Part shown: positions 9,951 through 17,884 of the stretch, in pieces
How the letters are laid out: every line of letters begins with the position of its first letter
Numbering within the stretch: the stretch's first letter is position 1
Assembly: GCF_009650095.1 (NCBI RefSeq)
Contig: NZ_CP045915.1
Coordinates: forward strand, 2,170,001-2,234,000
Origin: Gracilibacillus salitolerans
GTDB taxonomy: Bacteria > Bacillota > Bacilli > Bacillales > Amphibacillaceae
Direction of reading: 5' to 3'
DNA length: 64,000 nt
The notes under the pieces: model-generated
What the model was told of the DNA's origin: nothing
Databases searched by the model: none
The model's input: only the letters and a program-made list of their open reading frames with translations
Program-made: the position numbers and the translations under genes

Positions 9951-11075
9951 TTTGGCTTGTTGCAATTTAAGTATTTTCAATTGGTCATTTTCATACCCAA
10001 TAACCAATAGATACTTACGTGATTCTTGGACTTCCTGGTATGTCTCATCTCTAACCGTTATTTCGACTTTTATCTCCATATGTACTTCCTCATTTTGAGT
10101 ATCTATAATTATTTTATCTTGAACAGTTAAATCTATGAGAGTTTGAAAAAATTGACGGAAGTCTGTATAACTTGTGTTGTCTTGATACTGACTACCCAAT
10201 AAAGAATAGGCATTTACATAATCTCTTAATGCAATGTTCTCAAAAAAGTAATCACCTATATAAAGAGCGTCCTCTTTAAGTTTTTCTTTATTAATTTGTT
10301 GGTCAGTGGGGGAAAGAAAGGTTAATTCATCTTCTTTCACGTTCTCCGTCCAATCTGAAACTATATCGGCCACTTGGGTAATTGGTATACTAAATCCAAT
10401 GTCTGTGTCAGAAATTCCTGCAGAATTAATGCCAACCACTTTACCGCTATTTCTTAAAATAAGCGGCCCACCGCTATTACCATGTGTAATGTTAGCTGAG
10501 ATTTGATAAACTTCATCATATTGGTAATCATTAATAGAAAATGATCGATCAGTTCCAACAATTAGTCCGAGTGACACGCTATTCTGAATTCCCATTGGAC
10601 TTCCGATAGCAATAATCTCATCCCCAATATCGATTTGTTTGTCTGTTTCAAGTGCTATGGGCTCTAATTGGTTTAGCTCTGGAACACGTATTACGGCAAA
10701 ATCTTGATCCTTTCCGATTCCAACTATTGCCGCCGGATATTCCCTAGCGTTGGTTAATTTCACAACAATGGTGTCTGCATCCTCGATCACATGTGCGTTT
10801 GTAATAATATCACCATGATTGTTTATTACAAAACCTGAACCTGTTTTTTTATTTAAATCACTCGTGCTTTCGATTTGGACAACTGATTTTTGAGATTGAT
10901 GAATAATATTTTTCAAATTAATTTCACTTTCACTTGCGATATTTGTAGCTACTGAATTATTTATTTCTAATGGTTCTTTTGTCCAACTGAAGAAAATACT
11001 AATAGTTGCAATGATCGCTAATAATAGTATGATGACAGTTGAAAAAATAGGAATATATTTTCTCTTCTTATACAT
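9948..11075 (-). CDS. Membrane-anchored HtrA/DegP-like trypsin-fold serine protease without PDZ
   Basis: The 375-residue protein has an N-terminal membrane anchor (residues 7-30), then a trypsin-like domain with the full triad: His95 (TNAHVI), Asp125 (DQDFAVIRV) and Ser201 (THGNSGGPLI). Where HtrA proteins carry a PDZ domain, there is instead a C-terminal domain of about 110 residues (from about 262) with mixed helix/strand pattern, perhaps NTF2-like. The active site faces outside the cell. The zinc-ribbon gene ends 16 bp upstream, so the two form an operon. A role in envelope protein quality control or signalling is inferred. It is distinct from the HtrA, HtrB and YyxA paralogs, which have PDZ domains. 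Confidence 0.88.
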   Translation of the reverse strand: MYKKRKYIPIFSTVIILLLAIIATISIFFSWTKEPLEINNSVATNIASESEINLKNIIHQSQKSVVQIESTSDLNKKTGSGFVINNHGDIITNAHVIEDADTIVVKLTNAREYPAAIVGIGKDQDFAVIRVPELNQLEPIALETDKQIDIGDEIIAIGSPMGIQNSVSLGLIVGTDRSFSINDYQYDEVYQISANITHGNSGGPLILRNSGKVVGINSAGISDTDIGFSIPITQVADIVSDWTENVKEDELTFLSPTDQQINKEKLKEDALYIGDYFFENIALRDYVNAYSLLGSQYQDNTSYTDFRQFFQTLIDLTVQDKIIIDTQNEEVHMEIKVEITVRDETYQEVQESRKYLLVIGYENDQLKILKLQQAK

Positions 11076-11091
11076 AATAATCCCCCGAAGT

Positions 11092-12249
11092 TTAATCTAA
11101 GTACCAAGTAATTTCCTCTACTTTTGGTGTTAAGCGCTCATAGTCAGTATCAACGTCAAAATGAGTAAACTCAAAATTACCCACTTCATTAGGATATAAT
11201 GTCTCTGGGAATACATAGACATCATTCTCTACTAATGTATCTTCGTCTTTATCATGGACTGAATAACTGACTAGAATAGAATGGATAGGGACCGTAGCAA
11301 CACTTTTTAGTTGCCCAGTAATGATCCAGTTATCTTTCTCTTTTTGTACTTGTATATCTATTAATTCAATGGCATGGCTTTCATTTAATTCTTGTTCTTC
11401 CTCGAATGCAGAAAGTGCTTGTTCGATTCGTTGCTCTTGAGCAGACTCGAATGCAGTTTTCTCTTTATTTACAGTTGTTTTCAAGCTTTCTAATTGTTCA
11501 GAGCTTTCCACTGCTTTCAACGTATCTTCTATTACACGTAGTGCTTGAGAGAATTGAAATTCTTCTAATAAAGTTGTTGCCTCTTGATAAGTCATTGACA
11601 CTAACTTTTGATGTACTTCTTCTTGTAATTCAGTTGCCTTATCATGAGTAATATCTTCAATCTCCCATATTAAAGCCTTTAATTCATCTGTAGTTGGATT
11701 ATTATTTAATTTATATGTTGCTTGTTTTAATAAAGTTTGATTTTTCATAGCAATGTTTTGTTCCAACAATTGATCGGTTAAATCCCCATTGAATTTTTGT
11801 AAATCATCCTCAGATTCCCGTATTACATTAAATGATTCAACAAATTTACTTTGCTCATTTAATGTATCAATTTGCTCAAAATTATGTTGAACTTCAGTAG
11901 CAACATTTAAAAATGCGATAACTTCTTCTGCTGCAGGGAAATTTTCTTTATAATCCAATGCTTGCTCGAGTAAAGTGATAGCCTGTTCATAATCACCAAT
12001 TAAAGCCATTTCTGTTGCTTCTTCATAAAAAGCTAATGCTTTTTCAGATTGATAGTTTGTAACAAAAAAGATGGATCCAATCATACCACCTGCTAGTATT
12101 AATGATATAATGGGGAGTAACCACCATTTTTTTGACGGTTTTACTGGTAATGTTCGTTGATTTATATCTTCTGGTAATCTTTTTCCACAAGAAACACAGA
12201 ATGTTTCAATTGCTTCTACATGACCACCACAATGGGGACAAAAGGACAA
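11092..12249 (-). CDS. Zinc-ribbon, single-pass membrane protein with TPR/coiled-coil region and FxLYD-like C-terminal domain
   Basis: The 385-residue protein opens with a cytoplasmic zinc ribbon (Cys4, Cys7, Cys18, Cys21; CPHCGG...CVSCGK). A membrane segment lies at about 42-64. A helical region rich in Glu, Gln and Leu (about 70-290) begins with a TPR-like unit (ALIGDYEQAITLLEQALDY). The C-terminal beta domain (about 295-385: WIITGQLKSVATVPIHSILVSYSV) looks like FxLYD-type domains. The body is outside the cell. Its partner is the HtrA-like protease gene 16 bp downstream. A regulator or substrate adaptor role is inferred; function is unknown. Confidence 0.85.
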   Translation of the reverse strand: MSFCPHCGGHVEAIETFCVSCGKRLPEDINQRTLPVKPSKKWWLLPIISLILAGGMIGSIFFVTNYQSEKALAFYEEATEMALIGDYEQAITLLEQALDYKENFPAAEEVIAFLNVATEVQHNFEQIDTLNEQSKFVESFNVIRESEDDLQKFNGDLTDQLLEQNIAMKNQTLLKQATYKLNNNPTTDELKALIWEIEDITHDKATELQEEVHQKLVSMTYQEATTLLEEFQFSQALRVIEDTLKAVESSEQLESLKTTVNKEKTAFESAQEQRIEQALSAFEEEQELNESHAIELIDIQVQKEKDNWIITGQLKSVATVPIHSILVSYSVHDKDEDTLVENDVYVFPETLYPNEVGNFEFTHFDVDTDYERLTPKVEEITWYLD

Positions 12250-12295
12250 AATAATACCTCGCCTTCTAGTTTGACTAAGTAGGGTAAGTTATAAC

Positions 12296-12340
12296 GGCGC
12301 TAACCGTCCGTAAGACCCCGCTGATGAAAGTCTCACTTTA
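12296..12340. repeat. GGCGCTAACCGTCCG repeat, short copy
   Basis: The sequence from GGCGCTAACCGTCCGTAAGA to GAAAGTCTCACTTTA shares both ends with the copy at 9805-9950 but lacks the middle 90-100 bp. It lies upstream of the zinc-ribbon gene, so the two copies bracket the zinc-ribbon/HtrA pair in the same orientation. Confidence 0.65.
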
Positions 12341-12463
12341 TTATAGCATGAATTAATTCATTTCTTTAGAGGGTTAGAGGAGAAAAAATTAAAATATTCT
12401 TTATTAAAATGAGAAAATTAGGTATAATAGTAAAAGAAGAATCGAAAAAATGAGGTGTAGAAC

Positions 12464-12541
12464 GTGGATCTTTTTGGAATTTTATGTTTTATGATTTTAA
12501 TTGGTTGTATGGGTTATAGTATTTTTGATCGTGTTAAATAA
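12464..12541 (+). CDS. Very short hydrophobic peptide (25 residues)
   Basis: GTG (12464-12466) follows TGAGGTG with 7-base spacing. A TATAAT box lies at 12423-12428 with a weak TTATTA 16 bp before it. The product is a single membrane helix with a short charged tail: it starts MDLFGILCFM and ends YSIFDRVK. It is followed at once by a hairpin terminator (12590-12634). This promoter-site-ORF-terminator arrangement supports a real small gene, but no homolog is recalled. Confidence 0.45.
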   Translation: MDLFGILCFMILIGCMGYSIFDRVK

Positions 12542-12554
12542 TATAGAACTAGAA

Positions 12555-12634
12555 AAGAGTCTGGTACAAAAAAGTAAATTATCTATAAGAAAATCCGAAC
12601 GATTCACTTGGATCAGTTCGGATTTTCCTTTTTT
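12555..12634 (+). terminator. Hairpin terminator derived from an intergenic repeat end
   Basis: The stem GAAAATCCGAAC / GTTCGGATTTTC (12589-12627) has a 15-base loop and is followed by CCTTTTTT. The left flank GAGTCTGGTACAAAAAAGTA resembles the left end of the repeat at 55538 (GAGGTTGGGACAAAAGAGTA, then AAAAATCCGAAC), so the terminator appears to be a shortened relative of that repeat. Confidence 0.7.
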
Positions 12635-12674
12635 ATTAAGAAGTTTTTAGCATCGCTTCGTTAAATTACCTCGC

Positions 12675-13047
12675 TTAGTATCTGCGTCTATATTTATAAT
12701 GTTCGTCTTCTTTAAGTTTTTTTAAATTCGCTAATAAGGACAGTCTGATAATATTTACTGCATTTAGTGAAGTTCCATATTGATAAAAATCACCATAATC
12801 CATACACAAAAACGATACGTCCATTTGCTTGTAAAACTTCTTCAAATATTCTATATTTAATACATATATTTGAATTCGTATTCAATTTTTCCAAACTATT
12901 AAACTTCATCCCCTTTGGGCTGATATCTATAATAGTTATAGATTGGGAATTAATTTCATCAAGGATCAATTCACCTGAAATTGAGTGTTGGAATTTATAT
13001 CGAAATGCTTCATCTCGTTTATATAGCATAGCACAATTCACCCTCAC
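12675..13047 (-). pseudogene. PilZ-domain protein with a frameshift
   Basis: The first frame (12790-13047, 85 residues) starts MRVNCAMLYKRDEAFRYKF and has both c-di-GMP-binding elements of PilZ: the R...R loop (KRDEAFRYKF) and DISPKGMKF, fitting (D/N)xSxxG. It stops abruptly after RIVFVYGLW. In the frame shifted by one base the strand continues without stop as DYGDFYQYGTSLNAVNIIRL to RRRY with the stop at 12675-12677, giving about 123 residues in all, a normal small PilZ size. The shift falls near 12801. It is either a recent inactivating indel or a sequence error. Intact, it would be a c-di-GMP receptor. Confidence 0.75.
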
Positions 13048-13238
13048 TAAGAACAGTTATAACATATGTACGGGTCAGAATGTCGAATTGTCGCATGATT
13101 TACAAGAAAATCTTTTGTTATGCGAAAGAATTGTCTAATTTTGCGGTTTGCTTTACAAGGAACCATTTTTTTGGGATAATCAATAGCGTTTACCAAATGC
13201 ACTTTTGGACAAATTTAAATTAGGGGGTAACTCGGTAA

Positions 13239-13418
13239 ATGACATTACATCCATTAAATTTAATAAGCAAGATTGAGGAATTGCGAAAAGAAATGACCGA
13301 TGTTGCTCTCAAAAAAGGTATTACCAGCAAAGAATCACTTCACATTAGTCAAGAATTAGATGAACTTTTAAATGATTATGAACACTATAAACAAAAGCAT
13401 AATCAAGAAAAAAAATGA
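13239..13418 (+). CDS. Spo0E-family aspartyl-phosphate phosphatase
   Basis: The 59-residue ORF starts MTLHPLNLISKIEELRKEM. It carries the Spo0E signature SQELDELL near residue 38 within a helix-turn-helix hairpin pattern. Spo0E, YisI and YnzD proteins dephosphorylate Spo0A~P and delay sporulation. AGGGGGT precedes the ATG at 13239 by about 10 bases. Length and motif fit the family well; which paralog it matches is uncertain. It stands alone and ends at a bidirectional hairpin (13445-13478). Confidence 0.85.
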   Translation: MTLHPLNLISKIEELRKEMTDVALKKGITSKESLHISQELDELLNDYEHYKQKHNQEKK

Positions 13419-13444
13419 ACTTTATTCATAAACTTAAAAGCTAT

Positions 13445-13478
13445 AAACCCGTTTCAACTATAAAATGAAACGGGTTTT
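13445..13478. terminator. Bidirectional terminator of the CCCGTTTCA family, copy 2
   Basis: The stem AAACCCGTTTCA / TGAAACGGGTTT lies between the Spo0E-like gene (plus) and patA (minus), which converge here. Confidence 0.85.
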
Positions 13479-13536
13479 ATAATTTTTCCTGACAAAATCA
13501 TATTCATTGTAGTATTCAACTCTTCTTCATAACGCA

Positions 13537-14691
13537 TTACCTTTTTGCGATAAAAGTTTCGATCCGGTCCAGGCCTTCTTTTAGAGTATCCATATCATAA
13601 GCATAGGACAACCGTAAAAATCCTTCACCAAATTCAGAAAATGCACTACCAGGTACTAACGCAACTTTAGCTTCCTCTACTAATTGTAATGCCAATGACA
13701 AGGAATCTTTTTCCAAATGGCTAATATCTACAAAGAAATAGAACCCTCCGTCTGGTAAGTATGTTTTAATATTCATTGCTTTTAACCTCTGATATACATA
13801 GTCTCTTCGTTCATGGTAAACTTTCTTCATTTCTATTGGGTCATGTTGTCCGTTCTTGATAGCTTCTAATGCTCCATGTTGGCTAATGGAAGAAGCACAA
13901 GAAACATTATACTGGTGGACTTTCAGTATATGTTTTGCTAACCAGTCGGCTGCAAGAATATAACCAATTCGAAAACCAGTCATAGAATGTGACTTTGAAA
14001 CACCGTTTATAATGATTACTTTATCTCGAATTTCCTGAAAACGTCCAATTGAATAGTGACTTTGATCATAAACTAATTCCCCATATATTTCATCTGCAAT
14101 CAAAAAGATATTATACTTTTCAACAACGGATGCAATTTCTGTTAATTCCTCTTTTATAAGTGTTACACCTGTGGGGTTAGATGGATAAGGGATAATGATA
14201 GCTTTTGTATTAGGTGTAATCGACGCCTCTATTAAGTCAGCAGTTAATTTGAAATTGGATTGACGCGTATCAATAAAGGTAGGTTTTCCTCCTGCTAATT
14301 TAACTAATGGTTCATAACCAGGATAAACAGGGCCAGGTAAGAGTACTTCATCACCTTTCATTAAAATAGTTCTTAATGTGATATCAATAGCTTGTGATGC
14401 ACCGACTGTAACAATGATTTCGTTGTCGGGATTATACTCTATTTGATAATTCTTTTTTATATATGAAGCTATTGCCTTTCTTAAAGCCCAAATACCTGCA
14501 TTATGTGTGTAAGTTGTTTGATTTTGATCTATTGCTTCCTTTGTCTTTTCCTTAACATGGGAGGGGGTGGGAAAATCCGGTTGACCAATTGTTAATGAAA
14601 GGATATCGGCTTTATTTCCTACCATATTAAAAAACTGTCTAATGCCTGATATTTCAATATTTTTAACTTGCTCATTGATAAATGATTCCAA
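13537..14691 (-). CDS. patA: N-acetyl-L,L-diaminopimelate aminotransferase
   Basis: This 384-residue fold-type I PLP aminotransferase closely follows B. subtilis PatA: IEISGIRQFFN, SLTIGQPDF, YPSNPTGVTL, the PLP Lys in GVSKSHSMTGFRIGY, and KVHQYNVSCASSISQ. It transaminates the acetylated keto intermediate made by DapH in the acetyl branch to meso-diaminopimelate. The start is TTG at 14689-14691, 8 bases after AAGGAGG; the longer frame to 14709 would begin inside that site. The pathway partners dapH and dapL lie 3-5 kb away on the other strand. Confidence 0.93.
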   Translation of the reverse strand: MESFINEQVKNIEISGIRQFFNMVGNKADILSLTIGQPDFPTPSHVKEKTKEAIDQNQTTYTHNAGIWALRKAIASYIKKNYQIEYNPDNEIIVTVGASQAIDITLRTILMKGDEVLLPGPVYPGYEPLVKLAGGKPTFIDTRQSNFKLTADLIEASITPNTKAIIIPYPSNPTGVTLIKEELTEIASVVEKYNIFLIADEIYGELVYDQSHYSIGRFQEIRDKVIIINGVSKSHSMTGFRIGYILAADWLAKHILKVHQYNVSCASSISQHGALEAIKNGQHDPIEMKKVYHERRDYVYQRLKAMNIKTYLPDGGFYFFVDISHLEKDSLSLALQLVEEAKVALVPGSAFSEFGEGFLRLSYAYDMDTLKEGLDRIETFIAKR

Positions 14692-14803
14692 AATGTATAC
14701 CTCCTTCAATTCCTCTTATAACTAGTACAAAGTTTGGAGATAATAGTACTAATCACAAAAAGCTAGCATTATTTTATCATAAAATGAATAGGAGGGACAC
14801 AGA

Positions 14804-15136
14804 ATGGCTGAAGAGATTTGGAAAGAGATGGTAAGAGTTAGTGATTTTCTTTTATTAACCATGCAGACTGAATTATTTTTTGTACTTTATATAGTCCTTG
14901 GATTAATTATTATGTATTATTTATTTCAACCTTTTATTAAGTTCGTTATCACATTAGAGTGGAATACATTACTAACCTATATGTTTGTTATTTTATTAAT
15001 GTTCCTGATTATATCTGCATTTATGGATATACCGGATTGGAGATATGTCCTGTATGGTGTTTTGATCTTCTCTATTATCATAAGTATAAAGAGAAGTTTC
15101 ACTATACTGAAAAAAAATCAACCTTATTCAAACTAA
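14804..15136 (+). CDS. Small membrane protein of unknown function
   Basis: The 110-residue protein has about three membrane segments: about 25-45 (FFVLYIVLGLIIMYYLF), 55-72 (LLTYMFVILLMFLIISAF) and 80-93 (VLYGVLIFSIIISI), with a basic C-terminus. AGGAGGG precedes the ATG at 14804. It occupies the place where B. subtilis has cheV between patA and ykyB. The family is not recognised. Confidence 0.7.
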   Translation: MAEEIWKEMVRVSDFLLLTMQTELFFVLYIVLGLIIMYYLFQPFIKFVITLEWNTLLTYMFVILLMFLIISAFMDIPDWRYVLYGVLIFSIIISIKRSFTILKKNQPYSN

Positions 15137-15166
15137 ATTATATAGTTAGCCTATTTACAGAAATTA

Positions 15167-15196
15167 AAACAGGAAGATTAGTATCTTCCTGTTTTT
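15167..15196. terminator. Bidirectional terminator
   Basis: The stem AAAACAGGAAGAT / ATCTTCCTGTTTT has a short loop and T/A runs on both sides. It separates the converging 14804 and ykyB genes. Confidence 0.85.
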
Positions 15197-15208
15197 GATA
15201 GGGAATTA

Positions 15209-15673
15209 TTATCGACGTTTTCTTTTGTGATAGAAAGGGGATAAAGAAGAGGTTTGCTGTGAAAAGTGTTTATAGTTAGGGTTGCGTTTGTTTTTTGTCT
15301 TTGGACTTGACCAATTTAAATAGGAATATAGGGTCGCTTTAGCCTTATTTAATGAAAGAGTAGGCTTTTGATTTCGATAGCTTTCATCTAATTGGCCAAG
15401 GTGGGGTAATGACTCCATATCTTCTTTCATAGGAGGTGTGTGAAAGTAATAATTCCCGACTTGAACCAGTAAAACGGAATGTTGTCGACTTTGTTTTGGG
15501 TTTTTGGAATAATGCAAACCAACTTTTATGGCCTTATTTTCCTTGATGAGTTTTTTCATCGTTTCGTTTTTTAAGCGATATAAGTGAGTGGGATCAGGCG
15601 CGGTCTTTGCATGTCGATTGACAATAAATAAAGCTTGTCCTAATTTTTCAATCGCTTCAGAAGAATCTTTCAT
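15209..15673 (-). CDS. ykyB: YkyB family protein
   Basis: The 154-residue basic protein has EKLGQALFIVNRHAKTAPDP at its N-terminus and VGLHYSKNPKQSRQHSVLLV in the middle, as in YkyB. It is soluble, with a very basic C-terminal tail (KRKRR). The function of the family is not established. Its position between patA and the ykuE-type gene matches B. subtilis. Confidence 0.88.
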   Translation of the reverse strand: MKDSSEAIEKLGQALFIVNRHAKTAPDPTHLYRLKNETMKKLIKENKAIKVGLHYSKNPKQSRQHSVLLVQVGNYYFHTPPMKEDMESLPHLGQLDESYRNQKPTLSLNKAKATLYSYLNWSSPKTKNKRNPNYKHFSQQTSSLSPFYHKRKRR

Positions 15674-15748
15674 TCATGCACCTTCTTTCAAGAATTTCCA
15701 TACCATAATTAAAAGTAGAAGGAGACTTAAATCCTTCTACTTGTTACT

Positions 15749-16339
15749 TTAATTCATTGATTGGATATCTTCAACTATTTTTTGCATATTGTCTGCTTTA
15801 CTTCCATCATATCGCTTTATAGCATTACCATCCGGTGAAACTAAATAGAATGAATTGACATGAGCTACTTGATCACTATTGTCTGGGTTTTCTACAAATG
15901 CTTTGAAAGAATTATTGGCAAATTGTTTGATTTCTTCATCCGTGTACCCTGTAAGTGCATTCCAATTATCAAATGTGCCACCACGTTCTTCAATATATTC
16001 TTTTAAGATTTCTGGGGAGTCATTTGTAGGATCAACACTAAATGAAACTAGTTCAGCATCAATATTTTCTTCCTCTAAAAGACCCTGTAGTCGAGCCATA
16101 TTGGCTGTCATTGAAGGACAGATCGTATCACAATTAGTGAATATCATATCAGCTACCCAAAATTTACCATCTAATTCAGATTTTGAAAGGTCCTCGCCAT
16201 CTTGATTAGTAAATGTAAAATCTTCTACTTCAATGGAAAAGTCACCTTCATATTTATTTGAATCACCATTTAATATATTACCTGCACAACCAGCTAAAAG
16301 GAGTGCCATAAACAATATAAGTACTGCATTACGTTTCAT
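15749..16339 (-). CDS. Sco1/SenC family lipoprotein, copper chaperone for cytochrome oxidase
   Basis: The 196-residue lipoprotein (lipobox LLAGC, Cys18) has a thioredoxin-like fold and the Sco copper site: Cys70 and Cys74 (FTNCDTICPS) and His160 (VAHVNSFYLV). Sco proteins insert copper into the CuA centre of cytochrome oxidase subunit II, here encoded by ctaC at 49.9 kb. It lies 13 bp downstream of the ykuE-type gene on the same strand, so the two are probably one transcript. B. subtilis YpmQ is the equivalent protein. Confidence 0.92.
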   Translation of the reverse strand: MKRNAVLILFMALLLAGCAGNILNGDSNKYEGDFSIEVEDFTFTNQDGEDLSKSELDGKFWVADMIFTNCDTICPSMTANMARLQGLLEEENIDAELVSFSVDPTNDSPEILKEYIEERGGTFDNWNALTGYTDEEIKQFANNSFKAFVENPDNSDQVAHVNSFYLVSPDGNAIKRYDGSKADNMQKIVEDIQSMN

Positions 16340-16352
16340 ACTTTCACCTCAT

Positions 16353-17204
16353 TTATGATTTCTTTAATTGATACACCGTAATCTCAGGTTTACAGAAAAA
16401 TCGGTACGGTAATCTTGTAGTTCCTATACCACGACTCACGAACAGTTGCAATGGGTAACTACCGATTTCATACTTTCCTTCTACGTATTTCTGTGCTAAG
16501 TGTGGAGTGTAAATATAGCCTATAAAAGGTATTTGAACTTGCCCACCGTGACTATGTCCAGATAACTGAATATCAATCGGGTAGTCTTTTGTTATATCTG
16601 CATAATCTGGTTCATGTGCTAGCAATATGGTCAATTGCTCATTACTAATCCCAGCTATAGCTTCTTCAATATCAGGTCTACCTAATAATACATCATCTAT
16701 ACCTGCCAGATAAATCATATCACCATTTTTGTCAATCTGTCTGTGTCCATTTTGTAACAATTCGAAACCACTCTGTTGGAAAACATCCTTTAAAATATCC
16801 GTTCCATAACCACCATGATCGTGGTTACCGTATATCCAAAACTTTCCGTCTCTTGCTTTTAGTCTACCTAAGATTGATATTAATCTCTCATCGATCTGAT
16901 ATGTACGTGGGTTGTCGATTAAATCTCCAGTAAATACGATCATGTCCGGCTCTAATTGATTCATTTTATCTATTAATTCTTCTAGCTGGTCAATTGTATA
17001 TTGGAAACCAATATGAGTATCTGTAAATTGTAATATTTTGTATCCTTCAAAAGCGGAAGGGGTTTTTGATGAATGGATATCAATATAGTGTACATCCAAC
17101 ATGTTTGGTTCGATTTCTCTTGCATAATAATAGGTACCACCACTAAGTCCGAATAGTGTAATGATACCACCAAATAATCGTTTTAAAAAAGTTCTACGCT
17201 TCAT
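16353..17204 (-). CDS. ykuE: Tat-exported metallophosphoesterase (YkuE-like)
   Basis: The 283-residue protein begins MKRRTFLKRLFGG, a twin-arginine signal (RRTFLK) followed by a hydrophobic stretch. The calcineurin-like phosphoesterase metal motifs follow in order: DTHIGF, GDLIDN, GNHDHGG, HEPDYAD and GHSHGGQ. YkuE of B. subtilis is a Tat substrate held in the cell wall. The physiological substrate is not settled. It is the first gene of a two-gene unit with the Sco1 gene. Confidence 0.93.
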   Translation of the reverse strand: MKRRTFLKRLFGGIITLFGLSGGTYYYAREIEPNMLDVHYIDIHSSKTPSAFEGYKILQFTDTHIGFQYTIDQLEELIDKMNQLEPDMIVFTGDLIDNPRTYQIDERLISILGRLKARDGKFWIYGNHDHGGYGTDILKDVFQQSGFELLQNGHRQIDKNGDMIYLAGIDDVLLGRPDIEEAIAGISNEQLTILLAHEPDYADITKDYPIDIQLSGHSHGGQVQIPFIGYIYTPHLAQKYVEGKYEIGSYPLQLFVSRGIGTTRLPYRFFCKPEITVYQLKKS

Positions 17205-17377
17205 ACAGTATAAATGCCCTTTCCATTAAATCCGTAATATATGTGTTTCATTATAGCATGGTGTGAAGTAAATATGATATCCATGCGGTAGATTACACAA
17301 ATTTTTAAAATTTATGTTAAAATAGTGTAGGTGATGTCATAATAGCTCCTTCACCAAAGAGAAAAGGAGTGACCCAT

Positions 17378-17818
17378 ATGTCTAGCGTACTAAAAAAATC
17401 ATTAATTGATTTGACTGTTGAGGATTTGATGATACCAGCAGAAAAGGTGGCACATGTTCAAGTTGGTAATCCTGTAGAACATGCTTTACTTGTATTAGTT
17501 GAATCTGGTTATTCGTCTGTTCCTGTATTGGACTTAGACTATAAATTTAAGGGTACGATTGCCAAAACACCGATCTTAAAAAGTGTGATGGGAATGGAAC
17601 GATTCGAGATGGAAAAATTAGCAGAGACAAAAGTAGAAGCTGTTATGCAAGCTGAACAACCAACTTTAACCATGGATACTGATTTTTTAACGTGTCTAAA
17701 AGTCGTCATTAATCATGCTTTTGCATGTGTTGTTGATGATGAGGGGTATTTTCTCGGTATATTAACGAGACGTGCTATTTTAAAAGAGGTTAATAAATCA
17801 ATGTATACGATGAAATAA
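17378..17818 (+). CDS. cbpB: c-di-AMP-binding CBS-domain protein CbpB/DarB (YkuL)
   Basis: The 146-residue protein consists of two CBS domains (about 10-65 and 85-140). Characteristic segments are VAHVQVGNPVEHALLVLVESGYSSVPVLD and GILTRRAILKEVN. In B. subtilis DarB binds c-di-AMP and, when free, activates Rel and pyruvate carboxylase. The ATG at 17378 was chosen because AAGGAG lies 8 bases before it; the in-frame GTG at 17369 overlaps that site. KtrC, another c-di-AMP target class, is 8 kb away. Confidence 0.92.
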   Translation: MSSVLKKSLIDLTVEDLMIPAEKVAHVQVGNPVEHALLVLVESGYSSVPVLDLDYKFKGTIAKTPILKSVMGMERFEMEKLAETKVEAVMQAEQPTLTMDTDFLTCLKVVINHAFACVVDDEGYFLGILTRRAILKEVNKSMYTMK

Positions 17819-17884
17819 TACTTGTAAAAGTAAATTATTTTTTGTTACATTTATAAAAACAACAAATATTGGAGGAAGAAAACG

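Noticed and set aside
12767..13138. 123-codon plus-strand frame opposite the PilZ gene
   Set aside because: It is antisense to a recognisable PilZ coding sequence and has no family pattern or ribosome site.
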